Shown piece after piece: positions 42,259-53,942 of a stretch of DNA of 64,000 nt. The DNA is taken from assembly GCF_020102855.1 (NCBI RefSeq), contig NZ_JADHZD010000008.1, positions 1 to 64,000 on the forward strand. Direction: 5' to 3'. Under the pieces are notes generated by a model. It was not told where the DNA came from and searched no databases. It saw only the letters and a program-made list of their open reading frames with translations. The translations under genes and the position numbers were made by a program. Numbering within the stretch: position 1 is the stretch's first letter; each line of letters starts with the position of its first letter. The DNA comes from Nocardioides lacusdianchii. GTDB lineage: Bacteria > Actinomycetota > Actinomycetes > Propionibacteriales > Nocardioidaceae.

Positions 42259-42924
42259 TCAGTCGCGGTGCTTGCCCCGTCGGGAGTGGGGCGTGGCCAT
42301 GACCTCGTGGACCTTCACCGGGTCGTAGTCCTCGCCGAGCCAGTCGAAGAGCCCGCGCAGCACCTCGGGGTCGGCGACGTAGTCGTCGTAGTGGACGCGG
42401 TGGACGGCGTCGCCCAGTCCCTCGGCCGCGCTGAGCATCCGCTCCTCGATGCGCTGCACGCGGCCGAGCGGGTCGTCCTTGTGGGTCCAGAAGTTGCTGG
42501 CGGCGACGTCCTCGAGGTTGCGGGTGTTGAGCACGAACCGCGCCCCGGGGAAGACCTGCCGGAGGAACTCGAGGTAGTCCGGGAGGTCCTCGTCGTACCA
42601 CCGGATCTCCTTGTAGCCCGTGACCCGGGTGTCCGGCTCGGGGCGCAGGAGCGTCGCCTCGGCCAGCGCCCGGATGTGCTGGAGCGACACGTCCTCGGGG
42701 AACGCCTCGATGCCGAACCACGGGTGCGTGGGCTGGCTCGCGCGGCGTGCGTCGACTCGTGCCTTCTCCACCAGGCCGCTGCGGTGGAAGTCGTAGAGGT
42801 GGCGCATCGCGTGGCGGTTCTCCCCGCGCAGCAGCCAGCCCGGGATGGAGTTGAGGATGCCCATCAGCAGGGTCGAGCCCGACCTGCCGTAGGTCATCAC
42901 GAAGACGTGCCGGAGCTCCCCCAC
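42259..42924 (-). CDS. Sulfotransferase family protein
   Basis: A 221-residue PAPS-dependent sulfotransferase-like protein. The 5'-phosphosulfate loop TYGRSGSTLLMGILN lies at the N-terminus, and the 3'-phosphate segment is RFVLNTRNLEDVAASNFW. The rest (VTGYKEIRWYDEDLPDYLEFL) resembles actinobacterial sulfotransferase_3-type proteins. The acceptor is unknown. The GTG start is separated by a single base from the guaB1 stop, so both are probably on one transcript. Confidence 0.8.
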   Translation of the reverse strand: MGELRHVFVMTYGRSGSTLLMGILNSIPGWLLRGENRHAMRHLYDFHRSGLVEKARVDARRASQPTHPWFGIEAFPEDVSLQHIRALAEATLLRPEPDTRVTGYKEIRWYDEDLPDYLEFLRQVFPGARFVLNTRNLEDVAASNFWTHKDDPLGRVQRIEERMLSAAEGLGDAVHRVHYDDYVADPEVLRGLFDWLGEDYDPVKVHEVMATPHSRRGKHRD

Positions 42925-42925
42925 G

Positions 42926-45179
<2,254 letters not shown>

Positions 45180-45189
<10 letters not shown>

Positions 45190-46622
45190 GCCGCGGCGGC
45201 TTCCTGCAGCGCCCGCCACGTGCGGTCGACGTCGGCCTCGGTGGTGCGCCAGCTGCCGACCGCCAGCCGGATCGCCGCGCGGCCCTCGACCGTGGTGTGG
45301 GAGAGGTACGCCTCGCCCGAGGCGTTGACCGCCTCCATCGCCGCGAGCGTCTGCTCGTCCCCGGCGCGCAACCGGAAGACCACCAGCGACAGCGACGGCT
45401 CGGTGACCATCTCGAAGCGGTCGTCCGAGGCCACGAGCGCGGCGACACGCTCGGCGAGGGCGATGCCACTGCGGATGTGGGCGCGAAGGCCCTCCAGTCC
45501 GTAGGTCCGCAGCACCGCCCACAGCTTGATCGCGCGGAAGCGGCGCCCGAGCTGCGGGTGCCAGTCGCGGTAGTCGACGACCTCGCCCGACTCGGTCGCG
45601 GCGTTGCGGAGGTACTCCGGCAGGATCGACAGCGCACCGGTGAGCGCCGCGCGGTCACGGACCCAGAAGGTGCTGCAGTCGAAGGTCGTGAGCAGCCACT
45701 TGTGCGGGTTGGTGACGAACGAGTCGGCCGCCTCGACCCCGGCCAGGAACCCGCGGTGCTCCGGGCAGACCGCAGCGACGCCCGCCCATGCGGCGTCCAC
45801 GTGCAGCCACACTCCCCACTCGCGCACCCTCGCGGCCACCGCGTCCACGTCGTCCATCGCACCCGTCGAGGTCGAGCCCGCGGCGAGGTGCACCATCACC
45901 GGGCGCAGGCCGGCCTCCACGTCCTCGACGATCGCGTCGCGCAGGGCGTCGACGTCGATCGCCTGGGTGGCCGGGTCGACGGCGACTGTGCGCACCGCGC
46001 CCTCTCCCAGCCCGGCCATCATCGCGGCCTTCACCAGCGAGGAGTGGGCCTGCGTCGAGCCGTAGACCCGCCACGCCCCGCTGCCCACGCCGTCGGTGCG
46101 CACCGCTCCCCCACTCGCCCGGTGCAGCGCAGAGAGCAGCGCCGTGAACGTCGCCGTCGACGCGGTGTCCTGGATGACGCCGCCTCCGGCACTGTCGCTG
46201 CGGAAGCCGTCGGGCAGGCCGAGCGCCTCGGCGAACCAGTCGAGGACGACCTGCTCGACCTCGGTGACCGCCGGGCTGGTGGCCCAGATCATCCCCTGCG
46301 CGCCGATGCCGCTGGAGAGCAGGTCACCGAGGATGGCGGCCGGCGAGGAGTTGGCCGGGAAGTAGGCGAAGAACCGCGGGTGCTGCCAGTGGGTGAGCCC
46401 GGGCACGACGACACGATCGAGGTCGGCCAGCACATCGTCGAACGGCTCCCCCTGCTCGGGAGCCGACGCGGGCAGCTGGCGGCGTACGTCGCCGGGCGCG
46501 ACCTGGGCGCGCACCGGAAGGTCGTCGAGCGAGGCCCAGTAGTCGGCGATCCAGTCGATGGCCGCGTGGCCGTGACGACGGAACTCCTCGGGCGACATGT
46601 GGCCGGCGTGCTCCTCTGGCAT
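45180..46622 (-). CDS. PLP-dependent aromatic-L-amino-acid decarboxylase family protein
   Basis: A 480-residue group II decarboxylase. The fold-type I core shows VYGSTQAHSSLVKAA with the cofactor-stacking His, HVDAAWAG and the Schiff-base Lys309 in NPHKWLLTTFDCS. The segment HPRFFAYFPANSS near residue 81 and the C-terminal VGSWRTTEADVDRTW also match aromatic and tryptophan decarboxylases. The amine produced cannot be predicted. TACGTT lies 6 nt before ATG, so probably leaderless. Confidence 0.92.
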
Positions 46623-46718
46623 GGCCCGAACGTACCGGGCGGGTCGGGTGCGCGTACTCAGCGCAGGTCGGGTAGCCGGCCGGGTCCGCAGGGGCAACGG
46701 CGTCACGAGACTCCTGCC

Positions 46719-47012
46719 ATGACCTCCAAGACCGACTCCACCGCCAAGAACACCACTGCCTTCGCCGCCCAGGCCGCGATCTCCTTCGGCGCCTCGCTCT
46801 TCGCGATGCTGGTCGCCGTCTACTTCATGCCGGCCGACCCGTGGATCAAGGGCTTCCTCGCCCTCGGCACCCTCTACCTCACGACGTCGGCCTTCACCCT
46901 CGCCAAGGTGATCCGCGACCAGCAGGAGGACCAGAAGGTCTTCCACCGCATCGACCAGGCCCGCGTCGACAAGCTGCTCGCCGAGCACGACCCCTTCCGC
47001 GCCGTCTCCTGA
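46719..47012 (+). CDS. YiaA/YiaB-family inner membrane protein
   Basis: A 97-residue protein with two hydrophobic helices (AAISFGASLFAMLVAVYFMPAD and LALGTLYLTTSAFTLAKVI), matching the YiaAB two-helix domain, and a charged cytoplasmic tail (QQEDQKVFHRIDQARVDKLL). Function unknown. It is divergent from the decarboxylase gene across 96 bp. Confidence 0.78.
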   Translation: MTSKTDSTAKNTTAFAAQAAISFGASLFAMLVAVYFMPADPWIKGFLALGTLYLTTSAFTLAKVIRDQQEDQKVFHRIDQARVDKLLAEHDPFRAVS

Positions 47013-47072
47013 CCTCGCCGACCGGGCACTTCCTCGCGCTACGCACCACTGACCGGGCGGCGTACGTGCGCC

Positions 47073-48293
47073 CTACTTCAGCTCCGAGCTCGTCAGCCCG
47101 AGGATCCGGCGGGCGACGATCAGCTGCTGGATCTGCTGGGTGCCCTCGAAGATGTCGAGGATCTTCGAGTCACGCGCCCACTTCTCCAGCAGCTCGCCCT
47201 CGCTGTAGCCGAGCGTCCCGCACAGCTGCACGCACGAGAGCGTGACGTCAGAGCCCACGCGTCCGGCCTTCGCCTTGGCCATCGAGGCCTCGAGCGAGTT
47301 GGGCAGCCGGTTGTCGGCCATCCACGCCGCCTGCATCATCAGCAGCTGGGCACCCTCCCAGTCCGCCTCGAGGCGCAGGAAGGTCGCTGCTGCCGCGCTC
47401 TGCGACTGGGCCGGTCGGTCGTAGTCGATGACGACGCCCGCCTGCTCGAGCAGGTCGCGGGTGAGGTCGAGCGAGGCGCGGGCGCACCCGACGGCCATCG
47501 CGGCGACGAGCGGCCGCGTGTTGTCGAAGGTCGCCATCGCACCGGCGAAGCCGGACTTGGTGTCGATCTCGGGCGAGCCGAGCAGGTCCTCGGCCGGCAC
47601 CCGGCAGTCGGTGAAGGTGATCGCCGCGGTGTCGGAGGCACGGATGCCGAGCTTGTGCTCGAGCCGCTCGACCTTGAGGCCGGGGTTGTCCTTGCGGACC
47701 AGGAAGGACTTGATGGCCGCGCGGCCGAGCTCCTTGTCGAGGGTGGCCCACACGACGACGCTGTCGGCGCGGTCGCCGGAGGTGACGTAGATCTTCTCGC
47801 CGTTGATGACGTACTCGTCGCCGTCCTTCACCGCGGTCGTGGTGATGTTGGCGGAGTCCGAACCGGTGCCGGGCTCGGTGATCGCCATCGCGGCCCACGT
47901 GCCCTTGTAGCGCTCGAGCTGCTCGTCGTTGGCCACCGACGCGATGGCCGAGTTGCCGAGGCCCTGACGGGGCATCGACAGCAGGAGGGCCGTGTCGCCC
48001 CAGCACATCTCGGCGACGGACAGCACCGACGCGAGGTTCGCGCCGTTGCGCACCGTGGCCCTGTCCGCACCCGACGGCTTGTCGTCGCGGCGTACGCCGC
48101 CCGCGCCGGCACCGCCGGTCGCGCCGGTCTCGGACACGCCGTCGATCAGGGCCGCGAGCATGTCGAGCTCGTGGGGGTAGTCGTGCTCGGCGCGGTCGTA
48201 CTTGCGCGAGATCGGGCGGAGCATGTTCATCGCGAGCTGGTGCGCCTGATCGATCAGGCCGGCCTGCTTCTTGGGGGTCTCCAGGTTGATCAT
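47073..48293 (-). CDS. Acyl-CoA dehydrogenase
   Basis: A 406-residue flavoenzyme of fatty-acid beta-oxidation. The N-terminal helical domain is followed by AMAITEPGTGSDSANI (FAD/substrate segment), DEYVINGEKIYVTSGDRAD, a C-terminal domain with CGTLGYSEGELLEKWARDSKILDIFEGTQQIQQLIV. The catalytic base (Glu, IFEGT context) is present. The insert near residue 55-70 (Gly/Ala-rich) is unusual. Start shares one base with the stop of the upstream homologue (TGATG), so both form an operon behind the operator at 49662-49680. Confidence 0.9.
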   Translation of the reverse strand: MINLETPKKQAGLIDQAHQLAMNMLRPISRKYDRAEHDYPHELDMLAALIDGVSETGATGGAGAGGVRRDDKPSGADRATVRNGANLASVLSVAEMCWGDTALLLSMPRQGLGNSAIASVANDEQLERYKGTWAAMAITEPGTGSDSANITTTAVKDGDEYVINGEKIYVTSGDRADSVVVWATLDKELGRAAIKSFLVRKDNPGLKVERLEHKLGIRASDTAAITFTDCRVPAEDLLGSPEIDTKSGFAGAMATFDNTRPLVAAMAVGCARASLDLTRDLLEQAGVVIDYDRPAQSQSAAAATFLRLEADWEGAQLLMMQAAWMADNRLPNSLEASMAKAKAGRVGSDVTLSCVQLCGTLGYSEGELLEKWARDSKILDIFEGTQQIQQLIVARRILGLTSSELK

Positions 48294-49654
48294 CAGACCA
48301 GCACCGCACCTTCCATCACGCCGACGGCCCGCAGGTCGCGGTACCACCGCTCCACCGGGTGTTCCTTGACGAAGCCGTGCCCGCCGAGCAGCTGGACGCC
48401 GTCGAGGCCGATCCGCATGCCCTTCTCGGTGCACAGCTGCCGGGCCAGCGCGACCTCGCGGGCGAAGTCCTGGCCTCGGGTGGCACGCGAGGCGGCCTTC
48501 CACGTCAGCAGCCGCATCGCCTGCACCTCGATCGCGATGTCGGCCACCATGAAGGCGACCGACTGCCGGTGGCTGATCGGCTCGCCGAACGCCTCGCGAC
48601 CGTTGACGTAGTCCTTGACGTAGTCGAGCACCGCCTGCCCGGTCCCGACCGCGAGGGCGCACCACGCCAGGCGGGAGAGGCGTACGCACTCGCGATAGGC
48701 GGTGCCGTCGGTGTCGCCGAGCAGGGCATCCGCCCCGACCCGTACGCCGCTGAGGTGCAGGCGGGCCAGGCCCGCGGCGCGCACACCCATCGACGGGTCG
48801 GCCTCGACCTCGAGGCCGACGGCCCCCGACTCGACGATGAAGAGCGCCGGAGTGCCCTCGAGCTGGGCGGCGACGACGAAGAGCTCGGCGTCGGCGCCGC
48901 GGACGACCGCGGACTTCACACCGTCGAGGACGAAGCCGTCGCCCTCGCGCCGGGCGGTCGTGGCGAGCGAGAACGGGTCGAACAGGACCGTGGGCTCGGC
49001 GATCGTGAGGGCGGCGACAGGGACGTCGTCACCGGTGAAGGCGGGGAGGTAGGTCTGCTGCTGGGCCTCGGTGCCCCAGAGGCCGATCGCCGTCGCCACC
49101 GCACCGGGTGCGAGCGTCGCGACGGCCAGGCCCATGTCGCCCTTGGCGAGCGCCTCGGCGACGAGCGTGCCGGCCATCGCGGAGCGCTCCTCCATGATGC
49201 CGCCGAGGGCGTCGGGCACGCCAAGGCCGGGCAGCCCGATCTCCTGGGCCGCGGCCAGCACCTCCGTCGGCGCGGTGCACGCCTCGTCGGCGGCGGACGC
49301 GGCAGGACGGAGCAGCTCGGTCGCGAGCTCGTCGACGACCGCCACGAGCATCGCCTCGTCCTCGGTCGGGGTGAGGTCGAAGACCCCGCTCGACCCGGCG
49401 CTGGCCGGACGCGCGCCGGGGGCGCTGCGTCCGGCACGGGCGAACGTGCGACCGGCGGCAGTGGCGACGCGGAAGCCGTTGCGGGTGGTGGAGTAGACGG
49501 CCTGCTCGGCCTGCTTGCGCAGGCCGACGCGGTCGATGAGCTCGCTCTGCGCCAGCCGGTTGACGGCGGCGACGGCGAAGCCGATGGGGTCGCGGGTCTC
49601 GCGCGAGGACACCCCGTGGCGGCCTCCCGGCCGCAGGCGGAACAGTGGGCTCAT
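48293..49654 (-). CDS. Acyl-CoA dehydrogenase-like protein
   Basis: A 453-residue protein of the same family as its downstream neighbour, with an N-terminal extension of about 80 residues (NRLAQSELIDRVGLRKQAEQ). The core is less canonical: where the partner has AMAITEPGTGSD, this one reads AALTIAEPTVLFDPF, and the C-terminal part ends VQLLGGHGFVKEHPVERWYRDLRA. It may be a non-catalytic or specialised partner in a heteromeric dehydrogenase, as in the FadE pairs of mycobacteria. ATG is 6 nt after the -10 box TACATT (49661-49666), a leaderless start inside the operator. Confidence 0.85.
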   Translation of the reverse strand: MSPLFRLRPGGRHGVSSRETRDPIGFAVAAVNRLAQSELIDRVGLRKQAEQAVYSTTRNGFRVATAAGRTFARAGRSAPGARPASAGSSGVFDLTPTEDEAMLVAVVDELATELLRPAASAADEACTAPTEVLAAAQEIGLPGLGVPDALGGIMEERSAMAGTLVAEALAKGDMGLAVATLAPGAVATAIGLWGTEAQQQTYLPAFTGDDVPVAALTIAEPTVLFDPFSLATTARREGDGFVLDGVKSAVVRGADAELFVVAAQLEGTPALFIVESGAVGLEVEADPSMGVRAAGLARLHLSGVRVGADALLGDTDGTAYRECVRLSRLAWCALAVGTGQAVLDYVKDYVNGREAFGEPISHRQSVAFMVADIAIEVQAMRLLTWKAASRATRGQDFAREVALARQLCTEKGMRIGLDGVQLLGGHGFVKEHPVERWYRDLRAVGVMEGAVLV

Positions 49655-49661
49655 GCGTCCA

Positions 49662-49680
49662 ATGTAACTCTGAGTTACAT
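49662..49680. promoter_or_regulatory. Palindromic operator overlapping the acyl-CoA dehydrogenase promoter
   Basis: ATGTAACTC-T-GAGTTACAT: 9-bp arms match perfectly around one central base. The minus-strand -10 box TACATT (49661-49666) lies inside it, 6 nt before the ATG at 49654, so a bound repressor would block transcription. Size and symmetry suit a TetR-family fatty-acid regulator. No such gene lies in the window. Confidence 0.78.
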
Positions 49681-49743
49681 CTTTGACCAGAGCACGTCCG
49701 GCGTGGTGCGGGTCACCTGCCGGTCCTCGCTAGGATCCTCGTC

Positions 49744-50352
49744 ATGCCCGAGGACCAGCCGACCGACGCAGACCTCGACCTCCGGGCGCCCCACGGCCCC
49801 CTTCCCGACGGTGGGTCGGTGCGCCCGATCACCCGCTGGGGCACCCCCGTCATGCACCGGCCGCAGGCCGCGGTGACGGCGTACGACGAGGCGCTGCGCA
49901 CGCTCGCGGCCGACATGGTCGCCACGATGTACGCCGCCGAGGGCGTGGGCCTGGCGGCCTGCCAGGTCGGCGAGGACGTGGCGATGTTCGTCTTCGACTG
50001 CCCCGACGACACCGGCACCCGCACCGTCGGTGTCGTGTGCAACCCGGTGCTGACGCTGCCGGAGGGCCGCGACCGTCGCCTCGAGGACGACGAGGAGGGC
50101 TGCCTGTCGTTCCCCGGCTCCTTCGAGTCGTGCCCGCGACCCGACTGGGCGCGCGTGGACGGGACCGGCCTCGACGGCGAGCCGGTGACCTTCGAGGGCG
50201 ACGGACTCCTGGCCCGCTGCCTCCAGCACGAGACCGACCACACCCTCGGCACCGTCTTCGGCGACCGGCTCTCGGCGAAGTCGCGCAAGCGGCTGACCAA
50301 GAAGCACGACGCCGCAGCCGAGGACTTCCCCCTCACCTGGCCCGCCGGATGA
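49744..50352 (+). CDS. def: Peptide deformylase
   Basis: A 202-residue metalloenzyme removing the N-terminal formyl group. All three motifs are present: EGVGLAACQVG (66-76), EEGCLS with the metal Cys120, and QHETDH (161-166) with two His ligands and the catalytic Glu. A ~30-residue polar N-terminal extension and basic C-terminal tail are common in actinobacteria. TAGGAT at 49731-49736 is 7 nt before ATG, so leaderless. ATGA overlap with the next gene. Confidence 0.96.
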   Translation: MPEDQPTDADLDLRAPHGPLPDGGSVRPITRWGTPVMHRPQAAVTAYDEALRTLAADMVATMYAAEGVGLAACQVGEDVAMFVFDCPDDTGTRTVGVVCNPVLTLPEGRDRRLEDDEEGCLSFPGSFESCPRPDWARVDGTGLDGEPVTFEGDGLLARCLQHETDHTLGTVFGDRLSAKSRKRLTKKHDAAAEDFPLTWPAG

Positions 50353-51140
50353 GCGACCTGCGCATCACCCGTGAGAACGCGCGCTTCCAGCAGTGGGAGG
50401 CGCTGCTGACCAACCGCTCCAAGCGCCACCGCAACCGCGAGTTCCTGGTGCAGGGCGTACGCCCCATCACGCGTGCCGTCGACGAGGGCTGGACCGTGCG
50501 GGCGCTCCTGCGCGCGGACGGCGCCTCCTCGGCCTGGTCGGACGCGCTGTGGTCCACCACCGACGGCGAGCGCGTCGACCTCTCCCCCGACCTGCACGCC
50601 CGCCTCAGCGGCAAGGACGGCTCCGAGCTGGTCGCCGTCGTGGAGATGCCCGACGACGGCGTCGCGCGCCTCGCCGACTCCTCACGCCCGCACGGACCGA
50701 TCGTGGTCTTCGACCGGCCGACCAGCCCCGGCAACATCGGTACCCTGGCCCGCTCCGCGGACGCCTTCGGCGCGTCCGCGCTCGTCGTCACGGGGCACGC
50801 CGCCGACCCCTACGACCCGCAGTCGGTGCGCGCCAGCACAGGGTCGCTCTTCGCCCTGACGGTCCTGCGCGTCCCCGGCCCCGGACCGGTCGTCGAGCAC
50901 GCCCAGGCCCGCGGCTACCGGATCGTCGGCACCGACGAGGAGGGCAGCCCGCTCGCGGAGGTCGACCTCTCGGGCCGGGTGGTCGTCGTGGTCGGCAACG
51001 AGACCCACGGCATCTCCTCGGGATGGCGTACGGCCTGCGACGACGTCGTGAGCATCGCGATGACTGGCACCGCGTCGTCGCTCAACGCGGCCGTCGCCGG
51101 GTCGATCGTGCTGCACGAAGCACTGCGCCAGCGCGGCTGA
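50349..51140 (+). CDS. SpoU/TrmH-family RNA methyltransferase
   Basis: A 263-residue SPOUT methyltransferase with an N-terminal L30e-like substrate domain (NRSKRHRNREFLVQGVRPITRAV) and knot motifs DRPTSPGNIGTLARSADAFG, VVVVGNETHGIS and IAMTGTASSLNAAVAGSIV. It methylates a 2'-O position in tRNA or rRNA; the target is unknown. Start overlaps the def stop (ATGA). Convergent with another SpoU gene 13 bp away. Confidence 0.9.
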   Translation: MSDLRITRENARFQQWEALLTNRSKRHRNREFLVQGVRPITRAVDEGWTVRALLRADGASSAWSDALWSTTDGERVDLSPDLHARLSGKDGSELVAVVEMPDDGVARLADSSRPHGPIVVFDRPTSPGNIGTLARSADAFGASALVVTGHAADPYDPQSVRASTGSLFALTVLRVPGPGPVVEHAQARGYRIVGTDEEGSPLAEVDLSGRVVVVVGNETHGISSGWRTACDDVVSIAMTGTASSLNAAVAGSIVLHEALRQRG

Positions 51141-51153
51141 GCGACGGCACCGG

Positions 51154-51957
51154 TCAGCGGCGCGCCGCGGCGTAGCAGGCGACCGCGCTCGCCGCAGCGA
51201 CGTTGAGCGAGTCGATGCCGGCCCGCATCGGGATGATGGCCCGCCTCTCGGCGGAGGCCTCCCAGCGCGACGACAGGCCGTGGCCCTCCGAGCCGAGCAC
51301 CAGCGCCAGCCGGTCGACACCGGCGACCGCGTCCTCGATCGGCACCGAGTCGGCCGACAGGGTCAGCGCCACGGTGGTGAAGCCGCGAGCCGACAGGTCC
51401 GGCAGCGCGTCGTACCAGTCGGGCAGCCGGGTCCACGGCGTGGTGAACACCGCACCCATGCCGACCTTGATCGAGCGACGGTAGAGCGGGTCGGCGCAGC
51501 GCGGCGCCAGCAGCACGGCGTCGAAGCCGAGGGCGGCGCCCGAGCGGAAGACGGCACCGACGTTGGTGTGGTCGACGAGGTCCTCGAGGACCAGCACCGA
51601 CCTCGCGTCCGCCAGCACGGTGTCGAGCGTGGGCAGCGGCCGACGCTGCAGCGAGGCGAGCGCGCCACGGTGGACGTGGAAGCCCGTCACCTGCTCGATC
51701 AGCCGCTCGGGCATGACGTAGCAGGGACCGGCACTCCGCGAGATGACGTCCTCGAGGCCCTCGAGCCAGCGCGGCGCCATCAGGAACGAGCGGGCGTCGT
51801 AGCCGGCCTCGACCGCGCGGCGCACGACCTTCTCGCCCTCGGCGAGGAAGAGCCCGTGCTCGGCCTCGAGGCTCTTGCGCAGCTCGACGTCGCGCAGGTC
51901 GCGGTAGTCGGCGAGGCGGGGGTCGTCGGGGTCGGTGATCTCGACGGTCTCAGGCAC
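51154..51957 (-). CDS. TrmH-family RNA methyltransferase
   Basis: A 267-residue SPOUT methyltransferase. Substrate domain KSLEAEHGLFLAEGEKVVRRAVEAGY; knot motifs EDLVDHTNVGAVFRSGAALG, LVLGSEGHGLS and IPMRAGIDSLNVAAASAV. It begins with GTG and its first codons overlap the cobA stop by 8 nt. It is distinct from the neighbour at 50349 and from the one at 20946; the motif wording differs in all three. Confidence 0.9.
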   Translation of the reverse strand: MPETVEITDPDDPRLADYRDLRDVELRKSLEAEHGLFLAEGEKVVRRAVEAGYDARSFLMAPRWLEGLEDVISRSAGPCYVMPERLIEQVTGFHVHRGALASLQRRPLPTLDTVLADARSVLVLEDLVDHTNVGAVFRSGAALGFDAVLLAPRCADPLYRRSIKVGMGAVFTTPWTRLPDWYDALPDLSARGFTTVALTLSADSVPIEDAVAGVDRLALVLGSEGHGLSSRWEASAERRAIIPMRAGIDSLNVAAASAVACYAAARR

Positions 51958-53188
51958 GTCCGTAGTGTGCCGGACGGGCCACCGCCACCACCTCGCCGAT
52001 CACGATGATCGCGGGCGGGACCACCTCGTGGGCGGCGAGGTCGTCGGCCAGCGAGGCCAGCGTGCTGAGCACGGTGCGCTCGGTGGGCATGGTGCCGTCG
52101 ACGATCACCGCGACCGGGGTGTCGCCCGCGCGTCCGCCCCGGAGCAGCTCCGCGGCGATGGCGGGAGCGTTGTCGACCGCCATCAGCAGCACGAGCGTCC
52201 CCCGCAGGCCGGCGACCGAGTCCCACGCGACGAGCGACTCGGGGTGGCCCGGCGGCAGGTGGCCGGAGATGACCGTGAACTCGTGCGCCACCCCGCGGTG
52301 CGTGACGGGGATGCCCACGCGGGCCGGCACCGCGATGGCGGAGGTGAGGCCGGGGACGACGGTCACCGGGACGCCTGCGGCCGCGCAGGCCTGGATCTCC
52401 TCGTAGCCGCGACCGAAGACGAAGTTGTCGCCGCCCTTGAAGCGCACCACGCGCTTGCCCGCCAGCGCCCGGTCGACGATGACCTGGTTGATCTGCTCCT
52501 GGGAGGCCGACCGGCCGCGCGGCAGCTTGGCGACGTCGATCAGCTCGACGTGCGACCCGAGGCCGTCGAGCAGCTCGCGCGGCGCGAGACGGTCGGCGAC
52601 CACCACGTCGGCCGAGGCCAGGGCGTGGTGCGCGGCGACCGTGGCGAGCTCCGGCTCGCCGGGACCGCCGCCCACGAGCACCACACCGGGGGTGCGGTCG
52701 TGGGCGTCGGTGGCGCTCAGCTGACCGTCGCGCAGCGCGGTGACGATGTCGTCGCGCAGCGCCGCGGACTTCTTCGGCTCCCGGTTGCCCAGCACGCCGA
52801 CCGTCACGCTGCCGTGGTGACCCACGGCCGGGGTCCACGCCGACCCCCCGAGCGCGTCGTCGGCGCGCACGCAGAAGGTGTGGCGCTGCTCGGCCGCGGT
52901 GGCCACGCGCGCGTTCACCTCCGGGTCGTCGGTGGCGGCGACGACGTACCACGCGCCGTCGAGGTCGGACTCGGTGAACTCGCGCAGCACCAGGGTCAGC
53001 TCTCCGCCCAGGCCCTCGATCGCGGGGGTCACCTCCGGGCTCACCACCACCACGTCCGCGCCAGTGGCCAGGAACGTGGGGACGCGGCGCTGGGCGACGT
53101 GCCCGCCACCGACCACGACCACCCGGCGTCCGGCCAGGACGAGCCCGGCCAGGTAGGGATGGGTCTCCGAGGAACCGTTGTCGAGCAT
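51950..53188 (-). CDS. cobA: CysG-like uroporphyrinogen-III methyltransferase with precorrin-2 dehydrogenase domain
   Basis: A 412-residue two-domain enzyme. The N-terminal Rossmann domain (VVVVGGGHVAQRRVPTFL, residues ~22-39; CVRADDALGGSAWTPA) resembles the dehydrogenase/ferrochelatase part of CysG. The C-terminal SUMT domain has VVLVGGGPGEPELATVAA, ADVVVADRL, VRFKGGDNFVFGRGYEE and PGLTSAIAVPARVGIPVTHRG. It methylates uroporphyrinogen III to precorrin-2 and probably oxidises it, on the path to siroheme or cobalamin. It is shorter than CysG because the middle linker region is trimmed. Confidence 0.93.
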   Translation of the reverse strand: MLDNGSSETHPYLAGLVLAGRRVVVVGGGHVAQRRVPTFLATGADVVVVSPEVTPAIEGLGGELTLVLREFTESDLDGAWYVVAATDDPEVNARVATAAEQRHTFCVRADDALGGSAWTPAVGHHGSVTVGVLGNREPKKSAALRDDIVTALRDGQLSATDAHDRTPGVVLVGGGPGEPELATVAAHHALASADVVVADRLAPRELLDGLGSHVELIDVAKLPRGRSASQEQINQVIVDRALAGKRVVRFKGGDNFVFGRGYEEIQACAAAGVPVTVVPGLTSAIAVPARVGIPVTHRGVAHEFTVISGHLPPGHPESLVAWDSVAGLRGTLVLLMAVDNAPAIAAELLRGGRAGDTPVAVIVDGTMPTERTVLSTLASLADDLAAHEVVPPAIIVIGEVVAVARPAHYGRA

Positions 53189-53237
53189 GCTGCATTGTCT
53201 CTGGTCGGCGCCTTGGCCCCGTGGCTAGGTTCGAGGA

Positions 53238-53759
53238 ATGAGCATCGAGCGACCTGTCAGCCCGAACCCGTACGACTACCTGCCGGCGACCGCGTCCTTC
53301 ACGGTCACCAGCGACGACGTCACCGATGGTGCGCCGCTCAAGGACGACCAGGTGGCCGCCCTCGGCAACACCTCGCCCCAGCTGAGCTGGTCGGGCGCGC
53401 CCGACGGCACGAAGTCCTTCGTGGTCACCTGCTTCGACCCCGACGCGCCGACGCCCAGCGGCTTCTGGCACTGGTGCCTGGTCGACGTTCCCGCCGACGT
53501 CACCTCCCTCGACACCGGTGCCGCGGCAGGCGACCTGCCCGGCAAGGCCTTCCACGTGCGCAACGACGGCGGCGAGGCCGGCTTCATGGGCGCGGCGCCG
53601 CCGCAGGGCGACCAGCCGCACCGCTACTTCTTCGTCGTGCACGCCGTCGGCGAGGAGTCGCTCGGCGTCGACGACAGTGCCTCCAACGCCGTCGTGTCCT
53701 TCAACCTCGCGTTCAAGACGCTGGGCCGCGCGATCATCCACGGCACCTACCAGCACTGA
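53238..53759 (+). CDS. YbhB/YbcL-type PEBP family protein
   Basis: A 173-residue phosphatidylethanolamine-binding-like protein. The ligand-site segments are [29 protein letters not shown] and [11 protein letters not shown], followed by [12 protein letters not shown]. No signal peptide, so cytoplasmic. Function of bacterial members is poorly known. TAGGTT at 53226-53231 lies 6 nt before ATG (leaderless). A strong terminator follows. Confidence 0.88.
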   Translation: MSIERPVSPNPYDYLPATASFTVTSDDVTDGAPLKDDQVAALGNTSPQLSWSGAPDGTKSFVVTCFDPDAPTPSGFWHWCLVDVPADVTSLDTGAAAGDLPGKAFHVRNDGGEAGFMGAAPPQGDQPHRYFFVVHAVGEESLGVDDSASNAVVSFNLAFKTLGRAIIHGTYQH

Positions 53760-53779
53760 TCCGCCTGCGCCGAGCCTCC

Positions 53780-53830
53780 GGGGCCCGGTGGTCCCGACCC
53801 CCTGCGGTCCAGACCACCGGGCCCCCTTTT
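53780..53830 (+). terminator. Terminator after the PEBP-family gene
   Basis: A 14-bp perfect stem (GGGGCCCGGTGGTC at 53780-53793 with GACCACCGGGCCCC at 53812-53825), 18-nt loop, then CTTTT. A proper intrinsic terminator 20 nt past the stop codon. Confidence 0.9.
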
Positions 53831-53942
53831 CGTGTTCCTGTCATGCAGAAACGGTCAAACTGTTGTGATCCGTGGTGGGAAATCCCCTGAGATCTCCTCA
53901 AGATCCGACACCCCGACGCGGATCCCGCACTGGAGGACCGAC

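Noticed and set aside
53831..53942. Possible c-di-AMP (ydaO-type) riboswitch before the CAP-domain gene
   Set aside because: The region is AT-richer and before an exported protein, but the conserved riboswitch core is not found.
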